64,000 nt of DNA from Lachnoanaerobaculum gingivalis. Lineage in GTDB: Bacteria > Bacillota > Clostridia > Lachnospirales > Lachnospiraceae. Under the pieces are notes generated by a model. That model did not search any database. It was not told the DNA's origin and saw only the letters and a program-made list of their open reading frames with translations. The stretch lies in the NCBI RefSeq assembly GCF_003862475.1, contig NZ_RRCO01000001.1:806001-870000 (forward strand), written 5' to 3'. The stretch's first letter is position 1; every line of letters begins with the position of its first letter. The translations under genes were made by a program, and so were the position numbers. Of this stretch, positions 18,883 through 26,771 are shown one piece after another.

Positions 18883-19821
18883 TTATACTAAGCTCCCTGC
18901 ATTCTTTAAAAGATTAGTTGCCTCACTCATTATCTCGTCAATGATTTCTTTTGCACTTTGCTTTTTGTTTATAAGTCCTGCTATCTGACCTGCCATAACT
19001 GTTCCGTTTACAATATCACCCTCCATAACAGCTTTTCTGAGTGTACCGAGAGTCAAGTACTCAAGTTCCTCAAAACTCTTTCCTTCAGCTTCAAGCTTAG
19101 TGTATTCTCTGGTCATAGCATTTCTTAAACTTCTTACCGGATGTCCGTGACTTCTGCCTGTTACGGCCGAATCGATATCCTTTGCGGCAATTACCCTGTC
19201 TTTGTAGTTTTCATGTACAATAGACTCATTTGCAACCACAAATCTTGTTCCTATCTGTACAGCCTTTGCTCCAAGCATAAGTGCCGCAGCCAAACCTCTT
19301 CCGTCTGCAATACCTCCTGCCGCAATAACAGGAATATTTACCGCATTTACAACCTGTGGAACCAAAGTCATTGTAGTAGCTTCACCTATATGGCCTCCAC
19401 TTTCGGTACCCTCGGCTACAACGGCGTCAGCTCCGCATCTTTCCATTCTTCTTGCAAGTGCAACACTTGCAACTACGGGAATTACCACTATTCCGGCTTC
19501 CTTCCACATCTGCATATACTTCTCAGGTGAGCCTGCGCCTGTAGTAACTACCTTTATACCTTCTTCCACAACTACCTTGGCAATTTCTTCCGCATGAGGT
19601 GACATAAGCATTACATTTACTCCAAAAGGCTTATCTGTAAGCTTTCTTGCCTCTCTTATTTCATTTCTTACAACCTCTGCCGGTGCATTTGCCCCGCCAA
19701 TAAGTCCAAGTCCGCCTGCAGCACTTACCGCTGCAGCCAAATGATGCTCGGCAACCCATGCCATACCGCCTTGAATTATCGGATATTCTATACCTAATAG
19801 TTTTGTTATTTCTGTTTGCAT
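18883..19821 (-). CDS. fabK: Enoyl-ACP reductase II
   Basis: FMN- and NAD(P)H-dependent reductase of the final elongation step, 312 residues. N-terminal YPIIQGGMAWVAEHHLAAAVS, then VVAEGTESGGHIGEATTM (with the catalytic-type His) and IPVIAAGGIADGRGLAAALMLGAKA at roughly 165-190. FabK replaces the triclosan-sensitive FabI in many Firmicutes, and no fabI is seen here. The ribosome site AGAGGAAATTA precedes ATG 19821. Confidence 0.95.
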   Translation of the reverse strand: MQTEITKLLGIEYPIIQGGMAWVAEHHLAAAVSAAGGLGLIGGANAPAEVVRNEIREARKLTDKPFGVNVMLMSPHAEEIAKVVVEEGIKVVTTGAGSPEKYMQMWKEAGIVVIPVVASVALARRMERCGADAVVAEGTESGGHIGEATTMTLVPQVVNAVNIPVIAAGGIADGRGLAAALMLGAKAVQIGTRFVVANESIVHENYKDRVIAAKDIDSAVTGRSHGHPVRSLRNAMTREYTKLEAEGKSFEELEYLTLGTLRKAVMEGDIVNGTVMAGQIAGLINKKQSAKEIIDEIMSEATNLLKNAGSLV

Positions 19822-19843
19822 TAATTTCCTCTGCCTTTTTAAG

Positions 19844-19863
19844 AAAACGCCCGTAGGCGTTTT
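19844..19863 (-). terminator. Hairpin between acpP and fabK, probable partial terminator
   Basis: AAAACGCC / GGCGTTTT, an 8-bp stem with a 4-base loop. On the minus strand it is followed by CTTAAAAAG, a short weak T-tract. Its place directly after acpP would let ACP mRNA exceed that of the enzymes downstream (inference). Confidence 0.5.
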
Positions 19864-19870
19864 TTATTTT

Positions 19871-20107
19871 TTATAAATTATCTACGCCCTTGTCCTTAAG
19901 GTAATTTACCACATCACCTACAGTTAAAAGCTTCTCTAAATCCTCAGAAGGTATCTCAACACCATAGTTATCCTCAAGTGCCATTACCATCTCAAAAAGG
20001 TCAAGTGAGTCTGCATTTAAATCATCCTTGAAGCTTGACTCCAATGTGATTTCTGATGCATCGATATTTAACTGCTCTGCAATAATTGATTTCATTTTCT
20101 CTGACAT
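19871..20107 (-). CDS. acpP: Acyl carrier protein
   Basis: Carries growing acyl chains on 4'-phosphopantetheine. The preferred start gives 78 residues, the standard ACP length. ATG 20107 has GGAG 6 bases upstream; the in-frame ATG four codons earlier does not. The modified Ser is in [17 protein letters not shown]. It is second in the operon after fabH. A hairpin follows. Confidence 0.96.
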   Translation of the reverse strand: MSEKMKSIIAEQLNIDASEITLESSFKDDLNADSLDLFEMVMALEDNYGVEIPSEDLEKLLTVGDVVNYLKDKGVDNL

Positions 20108-20158
20108 AATTTTCTCCATCCTTTTAAATGTTTATTTTATATTTAAGTTGTAAAATAA

Positions 20159-21100
20159 TTACAATCTTAATACACAAGTTCCCCAGGTTAATCCTGCTCC
20201 GAATCCACAAAGCAAAATCAAATCACCTTTTTTTGCAATGCCTTTTTTTATTACCTCATCAAGCAATAAAGGGATACTTCCTGCTGAAGTATTTCCGGTA
20301 TTTTCCAGATTGTGAGGTAACTTTTCAAGAGGTATATCCAGCTTTTTGGATACGGCCTCAAGTATTCTCAAATTTGCCTGATGTAAAAGATATAAATCTA
20401 TATCATCCTTATGTACCCCTGCCTTTTGTATAGCCTGTTCAATGCTGTGAGGTACCGTCCTGACAGTGAATTTAAAGACTTCTTGTCCGTCCATTCTTAT
20501 ATATCTGTCATCACCGTAAGAATTATCATACAGTGCAAATCCCTTACTTCCGTCAGCTCCGATATCAAAGCTTAAAAATCCCTCTTCTATATCCGCCTTC
20601 TTGAGTACCGCGGCTCCCACACCGTCACCGAAAAGTACACAGGTGGTTCTGTCAGTCCAATCCATCTCTCTTGAAAGTACATCACCGCCTACTACAAGAG
20701 CATACTCAATATCCAGAGTATTCATCATTGAATATGCAATACTCAGCGCATATATAAATCCGGAACATGCGGAGCTTACATCCATACATGCACAGTCCTT
20801 TGCACCAAGTAGAGGCTGTAACTCACATGCGGTATTGGGGAGTCTCTTATCCTGAGTTGATGTACCCACTATAATAAGTCCCAAATCCTTGCCGTCAATA
20901 TTTGCAGATTCTAATGCTTCTTTTCCGGCTGCAAATGCCAGACTTACCAGATTTTCATTTTCACCTATGATATGTCTTTTTTTGATTCCGGTTCTTTGGC
21001 TGATCCACTCATCACTTGTATCTACGATTTTACTCAAATCATCATTTGTCAAAACCTTAGAAGGCAGCTTTGAGCCTGTTCCTGCAAGTGCTATCTTCAT
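20159..21100 (-). CDS. fabH: 3-oxoacyl-ACP synthase III
   Basis: Initiates fatty-acid synthesis by condensing acyl-CoA with malonyl-ACP. It is 313 residues. The nucleophile is Cys112 in MDVSSACSGF, the His is in LLHQANLRI and the Asn in LENTGNTSAGS. It is the first gene of the operon, preceded by two FabT-like palindromes. Unlike many Firmicutes, no marR-type fabT gene lies beside it. Confidence 0.97.
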   Translation of the reverse strand: MKIALAGTGSKLPSKVLTNDDLSKIVDTSDEWISQRTGIKKRHIIGENENLVSLAFAAGKEALESANIDGKDLGLIIVGTSTQDKRLPNTACELQPLLGAKDCACMDVSSACSGFIYALSIAYSMMNTLDIEYALVVGGDVLSREMDWTDRTTCVLFGDGVGAAVLKKADIEEGFLSFDIGADGSKGFALYDNSYGDDRYIRMDGQEVFKFTVRTVPHSIEQAIQKAGVHKDDIDLYLLHQANLRILEAVSKKLDIPLEKLPHNLENTGNTSAGSIPLLLDEVIKKGIAKKGDLILLCGFGAGLTWGTCVLRL

Positions 21101-21143
21101 CCTTCATAAGTCCTTTCATAAGACTTTCATCAAAATAAAAAAT

Positions 21144-21181
21144 ACTTTGAATACCAAAGCAAATAGTTTGATACTCAAAGT
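21144..21181. promoter_or_regulatory. Tandem FabT-like operators upstream of fabH
   Basis: Two 17-bp imperfect palindromes, ACTTTGAATACCAAAGC (21144-21160) and AGTTTGATACTCAAAGT (21165-21181), have centres 21 bp apart, two helical turns. They resemble the streptococcal FabT site (AGTTTGATTATCAAACT type). They sit 44-81 bp above the fabH start, where the operon promoter must be. Confidence 0.7.
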
Positions 21182-21219
21182 ATTTTAATTTTACTACATA
21201 AATTTGTCAAGTGATTTGT

Positions 21220-22146
21220 TCATTCAGTTCCGTATGCTATTAATGCATCTTTCTTTCTGACCCCCAAGGATAATGTATAGTATAAAATATCCGCATCAAA
21301 TTTTGCCACAACTACCTGAAGCTTTTCTCCTTCAATATTTTTTAATACTCCAAGCAGTTCTCCCTTTTTTACTCTCTGTCCCTGTTTAATATAAGGATAC
21401 CAAAGCCCGTCACACTCCGCCTCTACATACTCTACACTCACTATCTCTTTTTGTTTTTTATTTACACTTATATCATGCCCATCTTTTATTATCCCAAGCA
21501 TCTCCATAAGCTTATATATATCTTCTTTTTCGGCAAGCACATCATCTTCACTCCATATACCATGTTCCCCCCTTTCATAGAGCATTGCGGGAATGTTTTT
21601 CTTTGTGGCATAGCTGTAGAGTCCGTTGGATGCGTAGGAGCCGACTCTAAAATTCACGCTCATTCTCGAAGCTATATCTCTCACATAGTTTTTCATATCT
21701 TCACCGGAACCGTAAGGAAAGAAGATAAGAGGAATGAGATTCTCATTAATATCTCCCCCATGCAAATCCACTATAAAATCAGCTGTCGGGTAGAGATATT
21801 TTTCTATGTCAAAAGCAATCCTTTGTGTACTTGTACCTTTTTCATCACCCGGAAATTCCCTGTTTAAATTTTTATAATCTGATGTGGATATCTGTTTTAC
21901 TCCGTCATAAAATCCGTCGGTATTTAAAACAGGGCAGATAATAATATTTCCGGATAATTTTTCAGCTTCAAGTTCTTTTATAAGTCTTAGAGCTGTTTCT
22001 ATTCCCACATATTCTCCGCCATGTACTCCTGCGGTTATAACTAAAGTTTTTCCTGTATTTCTCCCACAAAAAGCTGTTCCGCTTATATTCCCAAGTGTGA
22101 ATTTTTTCTTTTCCCCTTTATTTATCAGAATATCTCCTATTTTCAC
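21220..22146 (-). CDS. Succinylglutamate desuccinylase/aspartoacylase-family zinc deacylase
   Basis: M14-like zinc hydrolase, about 308 residues. Zinc ligands are visible in AGVHGGEYVG (His, Glu) and IVDLHGGDINE (His). Substrate-binding NLNREFPGD and the late Glu in AMLYERGEHG fit the family. A C-terminal beta domain (about 235-315) is present. The enzyme removes an acyl group from an amino acid or amine; which one is unknown. GTG 22146 is preferred over GTG 22167 because GAGGA lies a few bases upstream and homologues start at this VKIGD-type sequence. It stands alone, divergent from cstA. Confidence 0.85.
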   Translation of the reverse strand: MKIGDILINKGEKKKFTLGNISGTAFCGRNTGKTLVITAGVHGGEYVGIETALRLIKELEAEKLSGNIIICPVLNTDGFYDGVKQISTSDYKNLNREFPGDEKGTSTQRIAFDIEKYLYPTADFIVDLHGGDINENLIPLIFFPYGSGEDMKNYVRDIASRMSVNFRVGSYASNGLYSYATKKNIPAMLYERGEHGIWSEDDVLAEKEDIYKLMEMLGIIKDGHDISVNKKQKEIVSVEYVEAECDGLWYPYIKQGQRVKKGELLGVLKNIEGEKLQVVVAKFDADILYYTLSLGVRKKDALIAYGTE

Positions 22147-22316
22147 AGATTCCTCATTTCCGAACACACTAAGTTTTTATGTTATATTAGCATAGTTAGT
22201 CGCATCTAACCATATATTTTTTCATTTATTATTATTTGTTCAAATAAAAGACAGCTGTCTGTTTTTCTATAATTTTTATTTTTTTATGAAAGATATTTCC
22301 ATATTTTATTAAAAAA

Positions 22317-22348
22317 ACTTGAAAAACTTATTTTCAAGTAGTATGTTT
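22317..22348 (+). promoter_or_regulatory. cstA promoter with overlapping palindrome
   Basis: TTGAAA (22320-22325), 17 bp, TATGTT (22343-22348). A perfect 9-bp inverted repeat, ACTTGAAAA (22317-22325) and TTTTCAAGT (22331-22339), covers the -35 and spacer, so a bound protein would block RNA polymerase. The remaining DNA in 22168-22316 is AT-rich, with only a short AGACAGCTGTCT palindrome. Confidence 0.55.
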
Positions 22349-22391
22349 ATTATGTATTAATTAAACATAGATAGAAAGAGAGGAATTTTCT

Positions 22392-23936
22392 ATGGCAACA
22401 TTTATGATCGGCCTTGTGATTCTAATCGTAGGCGGGCTTATCATGGGCAAGTTATGTGACCATGTTTTTCAGCCTGACGACAGAGAAACACCGGCCTATT
22501 CTAAGCAGGACGGTGTAGACTATGTTCCTATGCCTACATGGAAAAATGCACTTATCAACCTACTTAATATCGCAGGAACAGGACCTATTCTCGGACCTAT
22601 CCAGGGTATTCTTTTCGGACCTATAGCACTTCTTACAATACCGATAGGTAATGTAATCGGCGGTGCGGTTCACGACTATTTTGCAGGTATGATTTGTACA
22701 AGAGACGGCGGCGCTCAGATGCCTGAGATGGTTCGCAAATATACAAGTAAAACCGTATTCTGGATTTATGACGTGTTTGTATGTCTCTTGCTTTTACTTG
22801 TAGGTACAGTATTTATTTATACACCGGGTGATATAGCCGCAACTCAGGTATTCGGTTTCAGCGGTGCTCCTACAGAAGTTTCAACATGGGTCATCTACGC
22901 TGCGATTTTTGTTTATTACCTTATTGCAACAGTTTTCCCGATTGATAAGATTATAGGACGTGTATACCCTATCTTCGGTGCGATTTTGGTATTCTCCGCA
23001 CTTGGTGTATTCGGTGCAATGGTTATCTTCCATTATCCGCTTGTAGATGTTTGGGGAAGCTGGGCAACACAGTCATTTGACTATGCAGCATATTTTAAAG
23101 CGGGACATTTTATTCCGATTTTCTTCGTTACTGTAGCCTGCGGTATCCTTTCAGGATTCCATTCATCACAGACAGCTCTTGTAGCTCGTACAATTAAGAG
23201 CGAAAAAGAAGGTCGTATGACTTTCTACAATATGATGGTTGTTGAAGGATTTATAGCTATGGTATGGGCTGCCGGTACAATGGCACTTATCCAGTTTACA
23301 GCTGAGCACGGCGGTATCACAATGCAGCTTAGTGACAAGGGTGTATGGCAGTATATGATCCAAAAAGGAGGCGAGCTTGTCGCTATTTCTCCTACCAGTG
23401 TTGTAGGTGTAGTATGTAGATATGCACTTGGACCTATCGGAGGTGCCGTAGCCCTTATCGGTATTATTATACTTCCTATAACATCAGGAGATACAGCACT
23501 TCGTGCACTTAGACTTACTATTGCAGATACTTTCCACATCAAGCAGGATAACAATGCAAGAAGACTCAGTCTTGCCGTTCCTATTTTCGTTATAGTAGGT
23601 GCAATCCTTGTTTGGGCAAAGATTGATCCTAAGGGATTCAATATTCTTTGGAGATATTTCGCATGGTCTAACCAGACAATGGCACTCTTCCCACTTGCTG
23701 CCGCTACTATTTATTTAATAATAAATAAGAGAGGACAGTGGGCATGGATGACCCTTATACCGGGTGTCTTCTACACATTTATTTGTGCATGCTATATCTT
23801 GAATGCAAAGCTTGGCTTCGGTTTAAGCTGGAATGTTGCTTATATCGTCGGTGCTGTAATTGCCGCTTTATATGCAGTTCTTACTATCTGGAGAGGTAAA
23901 AAGGGTGGTTTCACTCCTGCCGATCCTGTAAAGTAA
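22392..23936 (+). CDS. cstA: CstA-family carbon-starvation/peptide or pyruvate transporter
   Basis: Multi-helix inner-membrane transporter, 514 residues, nearly all hydrophobic segments. CstA hallmarks are GTGPILGPIQGILFGPIAL near residue 58 and HDYFAGMICTRDGG. Family members import peptides or pyruvate during starvation. This is the short form, lacking the long C-terminal extension of E. coli CstA. GAGAGGA precedes the ATG. A strong terminator follows. Confidence 0.93.
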   Translation: MATFMIGLVILIVGGLIMGKLCDHVFQPDDRETPAYSKQDGVDYVPMPTWKNALINLLNIAGTGPILGPIQGILFGPIALLTIPIGNVIGGAVHDYFAGMICTRDGGAQMPEMVRKYTSKTVFWIYDVFVCLLLLLVGTVFIYTPGDIAATQVFGFSGAPTEVSTWVIYAAIFVYYLIATVFPIDKIIGRVYPIFGAILVFSALGVFGAMVIFHYPLVDVWGSWATQSFDYAAYFKAGHFIPIFFVTVACGILSGFHSSQTALVARTIKSEKEGRMTFYNMMVVEGFIAMVWAAGTMALIQFTAEHGGITMQLSDKGVWQYMIQKGGELVAISPTSVVGVVCRYALGPIGGAVALIGIIILPITSGDTALRALRLTIADTFHIKQDNNARRLSLAVPIFVIVGAILVWAKIDPKGFNILWRYFAWSNQTMALFPLAAATIYLIINKRGQWAWMTLIPGVFYTFICACYILNAKLGFGLSWNVAYIVGAVIAALYAVLTIWRGKKGGFTPADPVK

Positions 23937-23951
23937 ATAAAATTATTGCTC

Positions 23952-23995
23952 CTCCCAAGACAGTTGTAATATAATACTGTCTTGGGAGTTTTTTA
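23952..23995 (+). terminator. Terminator of cstA
   Basis: A 13-bp perfect stem, CTCCCAAGACAGT (23952-23964) with ACTGTCTTGGGAG (23976-23988), an 11-base loop and TTTTTTATT behind it. The MoxR gene starts only 32 bp after the stem, so some read-through or a promoter inside this region is needed. Confidence 0.92.
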
Positions 23996-24020
23996 TTATT
24001 TTTTATTAGACAGAGGAAAT

Positions 24021-24938
24021 ATGGAAATTTTAGAATTTTTAAAACAGGAAAATATATCGGATAAAATTATTTCAGAAATAAAGTCATTTAGAAGCTTCTA
24101 TAAGCTTGAAACCGAGGATGAAAGAAGAATCCCGAAAGATTCATATCTTTACTACGGAAAAGAGATTTGGGAAGAGGCGGCTACAGCTATAATAGCAGGT
24201 GAAAATATCTTGCTTGACGGTCCTAAAGCTACAGGAAAGAATGTATTGGCACAAAACCTTGCAATGGCATTTGCAAGACCCGAGTGGGATATATCACTTT
24301 ATATAAATACCGATGCTTCATCTCTTATAGGCTCGGATACCTTTGAAAACGGCGAAGTCAAGCTTAGAAAAGGACCTATACTTAACTGTGCTCTAAAAGG
24401 AGGTTTCGGCGTGCTTGATGAAATAAATATGGCAAAGAATGAATCTCTTGCCGTACTTCATGCGGTACTTGACTTCAGAAGAACCATTGATTTGCCGGGA
24501 TATGACAGAATAAATCTTCATGAAGCCACAAGATTTATAGGTACAATGAACTACGGCTATGCCGGCACCAGAGAGATGAACGAAGCTCTTGCTTCAAGAT
24601 TTATGGTACTTCATATGCCTGTTATATCGGCAGAAAACTTACAAAAGCTTATAAAGGATAAATATCCTACTCTAAAACCTGAGTACATATCACAATTTGC
24701 CACTCTTTTTGATGAAATAAGAAAAAAATGTGAGGGCGGTGAAATCTCTACAAGAAGTCTTGATCTTAGAGGTCTTATCTCCTGTATAGGAATGATGAAA
24801 AAGGGACTTGGAGTTACAAAGGCTCTAGAAATGGGACTTATCAATAAATGCTTTGATGAGTATGAAAGACAGCTTGTACTTGATATTGTAAGTGCCAGAT
24901 TACCTGAAAGTCTTTTGGGGGAGAGTATCTTTTCATGA
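24021..24938 (+). CDS. MoxR-family AAA+ ATPase
   Basis: About 305 residues. Walker A is GPKATGKN and Walker B GVLDEINMA; the arginine-finger region is in ASRFMVLHMP. ATG 24021 is chosen because AGAGG lies 4 bases before it; the frame extends upstream into the cstA terminator without a good start. MoxR ATPases act as chaperones that insert cofactors or remodel VWA-bound partners. It overlaps the VWA gene by 4 bases (ATGA), so the two products are surely partners. Confidence 0.92.
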   Translation: MEILEFLKQENISDKIISEIKSFRSFYKLETEDERRIPKDSYLYYGKEIWEEAATAIIAGENILLDGPKATGKNVLAQNLAMAFARPEWDISLYINTDASSLIGSDTFENGEVKLRKGPILNCALKGGFGVLDEINMAKNESLAVLHAVLDFRRTIDLPGYDRINLHEATRFIGTMNYGYAGTREMNEALASRFMVLHMPVISAENLQKLIKDKYPTLKPEYISQFATLFDEIRKKCEGGEISTRSLDLRGLISCIGMMKKGLGVTKALEMGLINKCFDEYERQLVLDIVSARLPESLLGESIFS

Positions 24939-26635
24939 TCTTGACGGAGTTTGAAAAAAAGAGAGCCGCAAACATGATTTGGAATGCTGCAGGAAATTAT
25001 GATGTTTCCGTCGGATTTCGTATGTATGACAATGATGCAAAGGCGGATCTTTACTGGAATACTATACTTGGCAGCAGCTATGCACATTTTGACTGGAAAA
25101 GGTTAAAAGAGTTTTACAATACCTTCCATGAAACAATAGGGCAGGGAACCTATGAAGCATTGTTTTGGATTGCACTTGAAAATTCCACCTTTGAAAAGGA
25201 AAAGGATTCAAGACCGAGTCTTCCACTACTTAGAAAAGAGTACTGCAAACAAAAGCTCATAGAATTTATGCCGAGTATTGCCGAAAGCAGAGAGGGATGG
25301 ATACTTGAAGGACATTACAGGACTTCTATTGGTGAGGACAGCGGACTGCCCGATTTGGTGGACAGGAAACTCTTAAGTGAGGTTGAAATAGGTGCTGATG
25401 TGGATACAGAAGGCTTTATCAGGAGTCTGTCAAATACTCTTGCAAAGTATTTTACATATCTTCCAGGTGTCAGTGCAAAGGGACAAAAGCGCAGATTCAA
25501 AATCCCTGTTCCAAGACTCTTCTTCGGCAAAAAGGCCGGGGTATCAAATGAAATTGAAGGCGCCACCAAGCTTGTACTTGGCTATGTTGAAAATCAGGGA
25601 GGTGCCGACGCCTCAGCATTTGAAACAGACTCTGAAAAATTTAACAGAATCACGGAAGAGGGGCTTAGAAAATATATCAGCAGCTATTTCGGAAAGTCCA
25701 TTTATGATGATAAGACTTCGGAGAAAATACAAAGAGAGTGCTGTACCGGTAATCACGAAGGTACCAGAATATTTTTTACAAGAGGTGAAAGTGAAGATAA
25801 GGTAAGCGGATTTGCCGCAAAGATGCGAAAAGAAATGCAAAAGCAGTATACTAAAAACAAAGCATTTTTCTTTGACAATATCGGAAGTAATAATGCGGCC
25901 GTCTTGGAACTTACAAATCGTATAAAAAATGCTCTGCTGACTCAGCTTGAGCCTACTACGGTTTATTCAAAAACAGGTAAATTAAACCCCGCTCTTGTCT
26001 GGAAGGCTCTGTATCTTAACAATAATAAGATTTTTGAAAAACAGGTGGCGGAAGGTAGCGGCAATATAAGTGTCGATATTTTACTGGATGCCTCAGCTTC
26101 ACAGATTCATCGTATGGACACAGTATCCACACAGGGCTATATTATTTCAAAAGCACTTGACAACTGCCATGTTCCTGTAAGAGTATGGGGATATTCATCT
26201 ATGAACGGCTACACTGTAATGAATCTTTACAGAGATTACAATGAGACCTCAAAGAACAATGAGATATTCAGATTCTTTACCACAGGTGCCAACAGAGACG
26301 GTCTTGCACTTAACGCTTTAATGGAACAGATGAAGAAAAACAATGCTTCTCACAGAGTTGTGATATGGCTTACAGATATAAAGCCGAATGATATGCTTGA
26401 GGTCAAGGGTAAATCAAGAAATTACAGCGGTGATATCGCTATAGAGGATATGACCGAGCTTGTACATAAGGCAAAGCTTGAGAACATATATGTCCTCTGC
26501 GCATTTACAGGCGATGACGCCGACCTGCCGAATGTTCAGAAAATCTTCGGCCGAAGTTTTGTAAAAGTAAAATCGCTTGATAATTTTGCCTCATTGGTAG
26601 GAAATATGTTACAGGCGGAAATTAGGAGAATGTAA
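24935..26635 (+). CDS. VWA (MIDAS) domain protein paired with MoxR
   Basis: A 566-residue cytoplasmic protein with no signal peptide. The N-terminal ~350 residues are a helical region of unknown fold. The C-terminal VWA domain begins ISVDILLDASASQ (MIDAS DxSxS) and continues with the MIDAS Thr/Asp positions in FFTTGANRDG and VIWLTDIKPND. Layout resembles NorD/CobT-type partners of MoxR, which act in metal insertion or complex assembly. The client protein is not evident nearby. The IS element begins 5 bases after the stop and has replaced whatever lay behind. Confidence 0.85.
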   Translation: MILTEFEKKRAANMIWNAAGNYDVSVGFRMYDNDAKADLYWNTILGSSYAHFDWKRLKEFYNTFHETIGQGTYEALFWIALENSTFEKEKDSRPSLPLLRKEYCKQKLIEFMPSIAESREGWILEGHYRTSIGEDSGLPDLVDRKLLSEVEIGADVDTEGFIRSLSNTLAKYFTYLPGVSAKGQKRRFKIPVPRLFFGKKAGVSNEIEGATKLVLGYVENQGGADASAFETDSEKFNRITEEGLRKYISSYFGKSIYDDKTSEKIQRECCTGNHEGTRIFFTRGESEDKVSGFAAKMRKEMQKQYTKNKAFFFDNIGSNNAAVLELTNRIKNALLTQLEPTTVYSKTGKLNPALVWKALYLNNNKIFEKQVAEGSGNISVDILLDASASQIHRMDTVSTQGYIISKALDNCHVPVRVWGYSSMNGYTVMNLYRDYNETSKNNEIFRFFTTGANRDGLALNALMEQMKKNNASHRVVIWLTDIKPNDMLEVKGKSRNYSGDIAIEDMTELVHKAKLENIYVLCAFTGDDADLPNVQKIFGRSFVKVKSLDNFASLVGNMLQAEIRRM

Positions 26636-26639
26636 AAGC

Positions 26640-26655
26640 GGGGCTGTCGGGAAAT
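26640..26655 (+). repeat. IS left terminal inverted repeat
   Basis: GGGGCTGTCGGGAAAT, identical to the reverse complement of 28684-28699. Confidence 0.93.
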
Positions 26656-26670
26656 GGCAGTCATAAAATA

Positions 26671-26703
26671 GGGAGGAGTAACTCATGATGAGTCACTCCT
26701 CCC
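26671..26703. terminator. Shielding hairpin inside IS left end
   Basis: GGGAGGAGT...ACTCCTCCC with an inner ACTCAT/ATGAGT stem, followed by TAAATTTTT. It should stop transcripts entering from the VWA gene, a common way to keep transposase expression low. Confidence 0.7.
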
Positions 26704-26720
26704 TAAATTTTTACATAAAA

Positions 26721-26770
26721 AAAGATGGCTAACGACAACCATCTTTCTCCGTTACATGTTATAATGTAAC
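26721..26770 (+). promoter_or_regulatory. Transposase leader: hairpins and TATAAT next to the start codon
   Basis: AAAGATGG/CCATCTTT (26721-26728, 26739-26746) and GTTACAT/ATGTAAC (26751-26757, 26764-26770) form two stems. TATAAT lies at 26760-26765, so a start site about 7 bases on would fall at the ATG (26772). No Shine-Dalgarno is present between. Confidence 0.5.
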
Positions 26771-26771
26771 T

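Noticed and set aside
22249-22262. AGACAGCTGTCT palindrome
   Set aside because: Short, with no spacer and no T-run; could be chance in AT-rich DNA.
23982-24020. Upstream extension of the MoxR frame
   Set aside because: It runs inside the cstA terminator; the ATG at 24021 has a proper AGAGG site.
25392-25805. 137-codon plus-strand frame within the VWA gene
   Set aside because: Shadow of the real frame, with no start signal; the VWA frame is continuous there.
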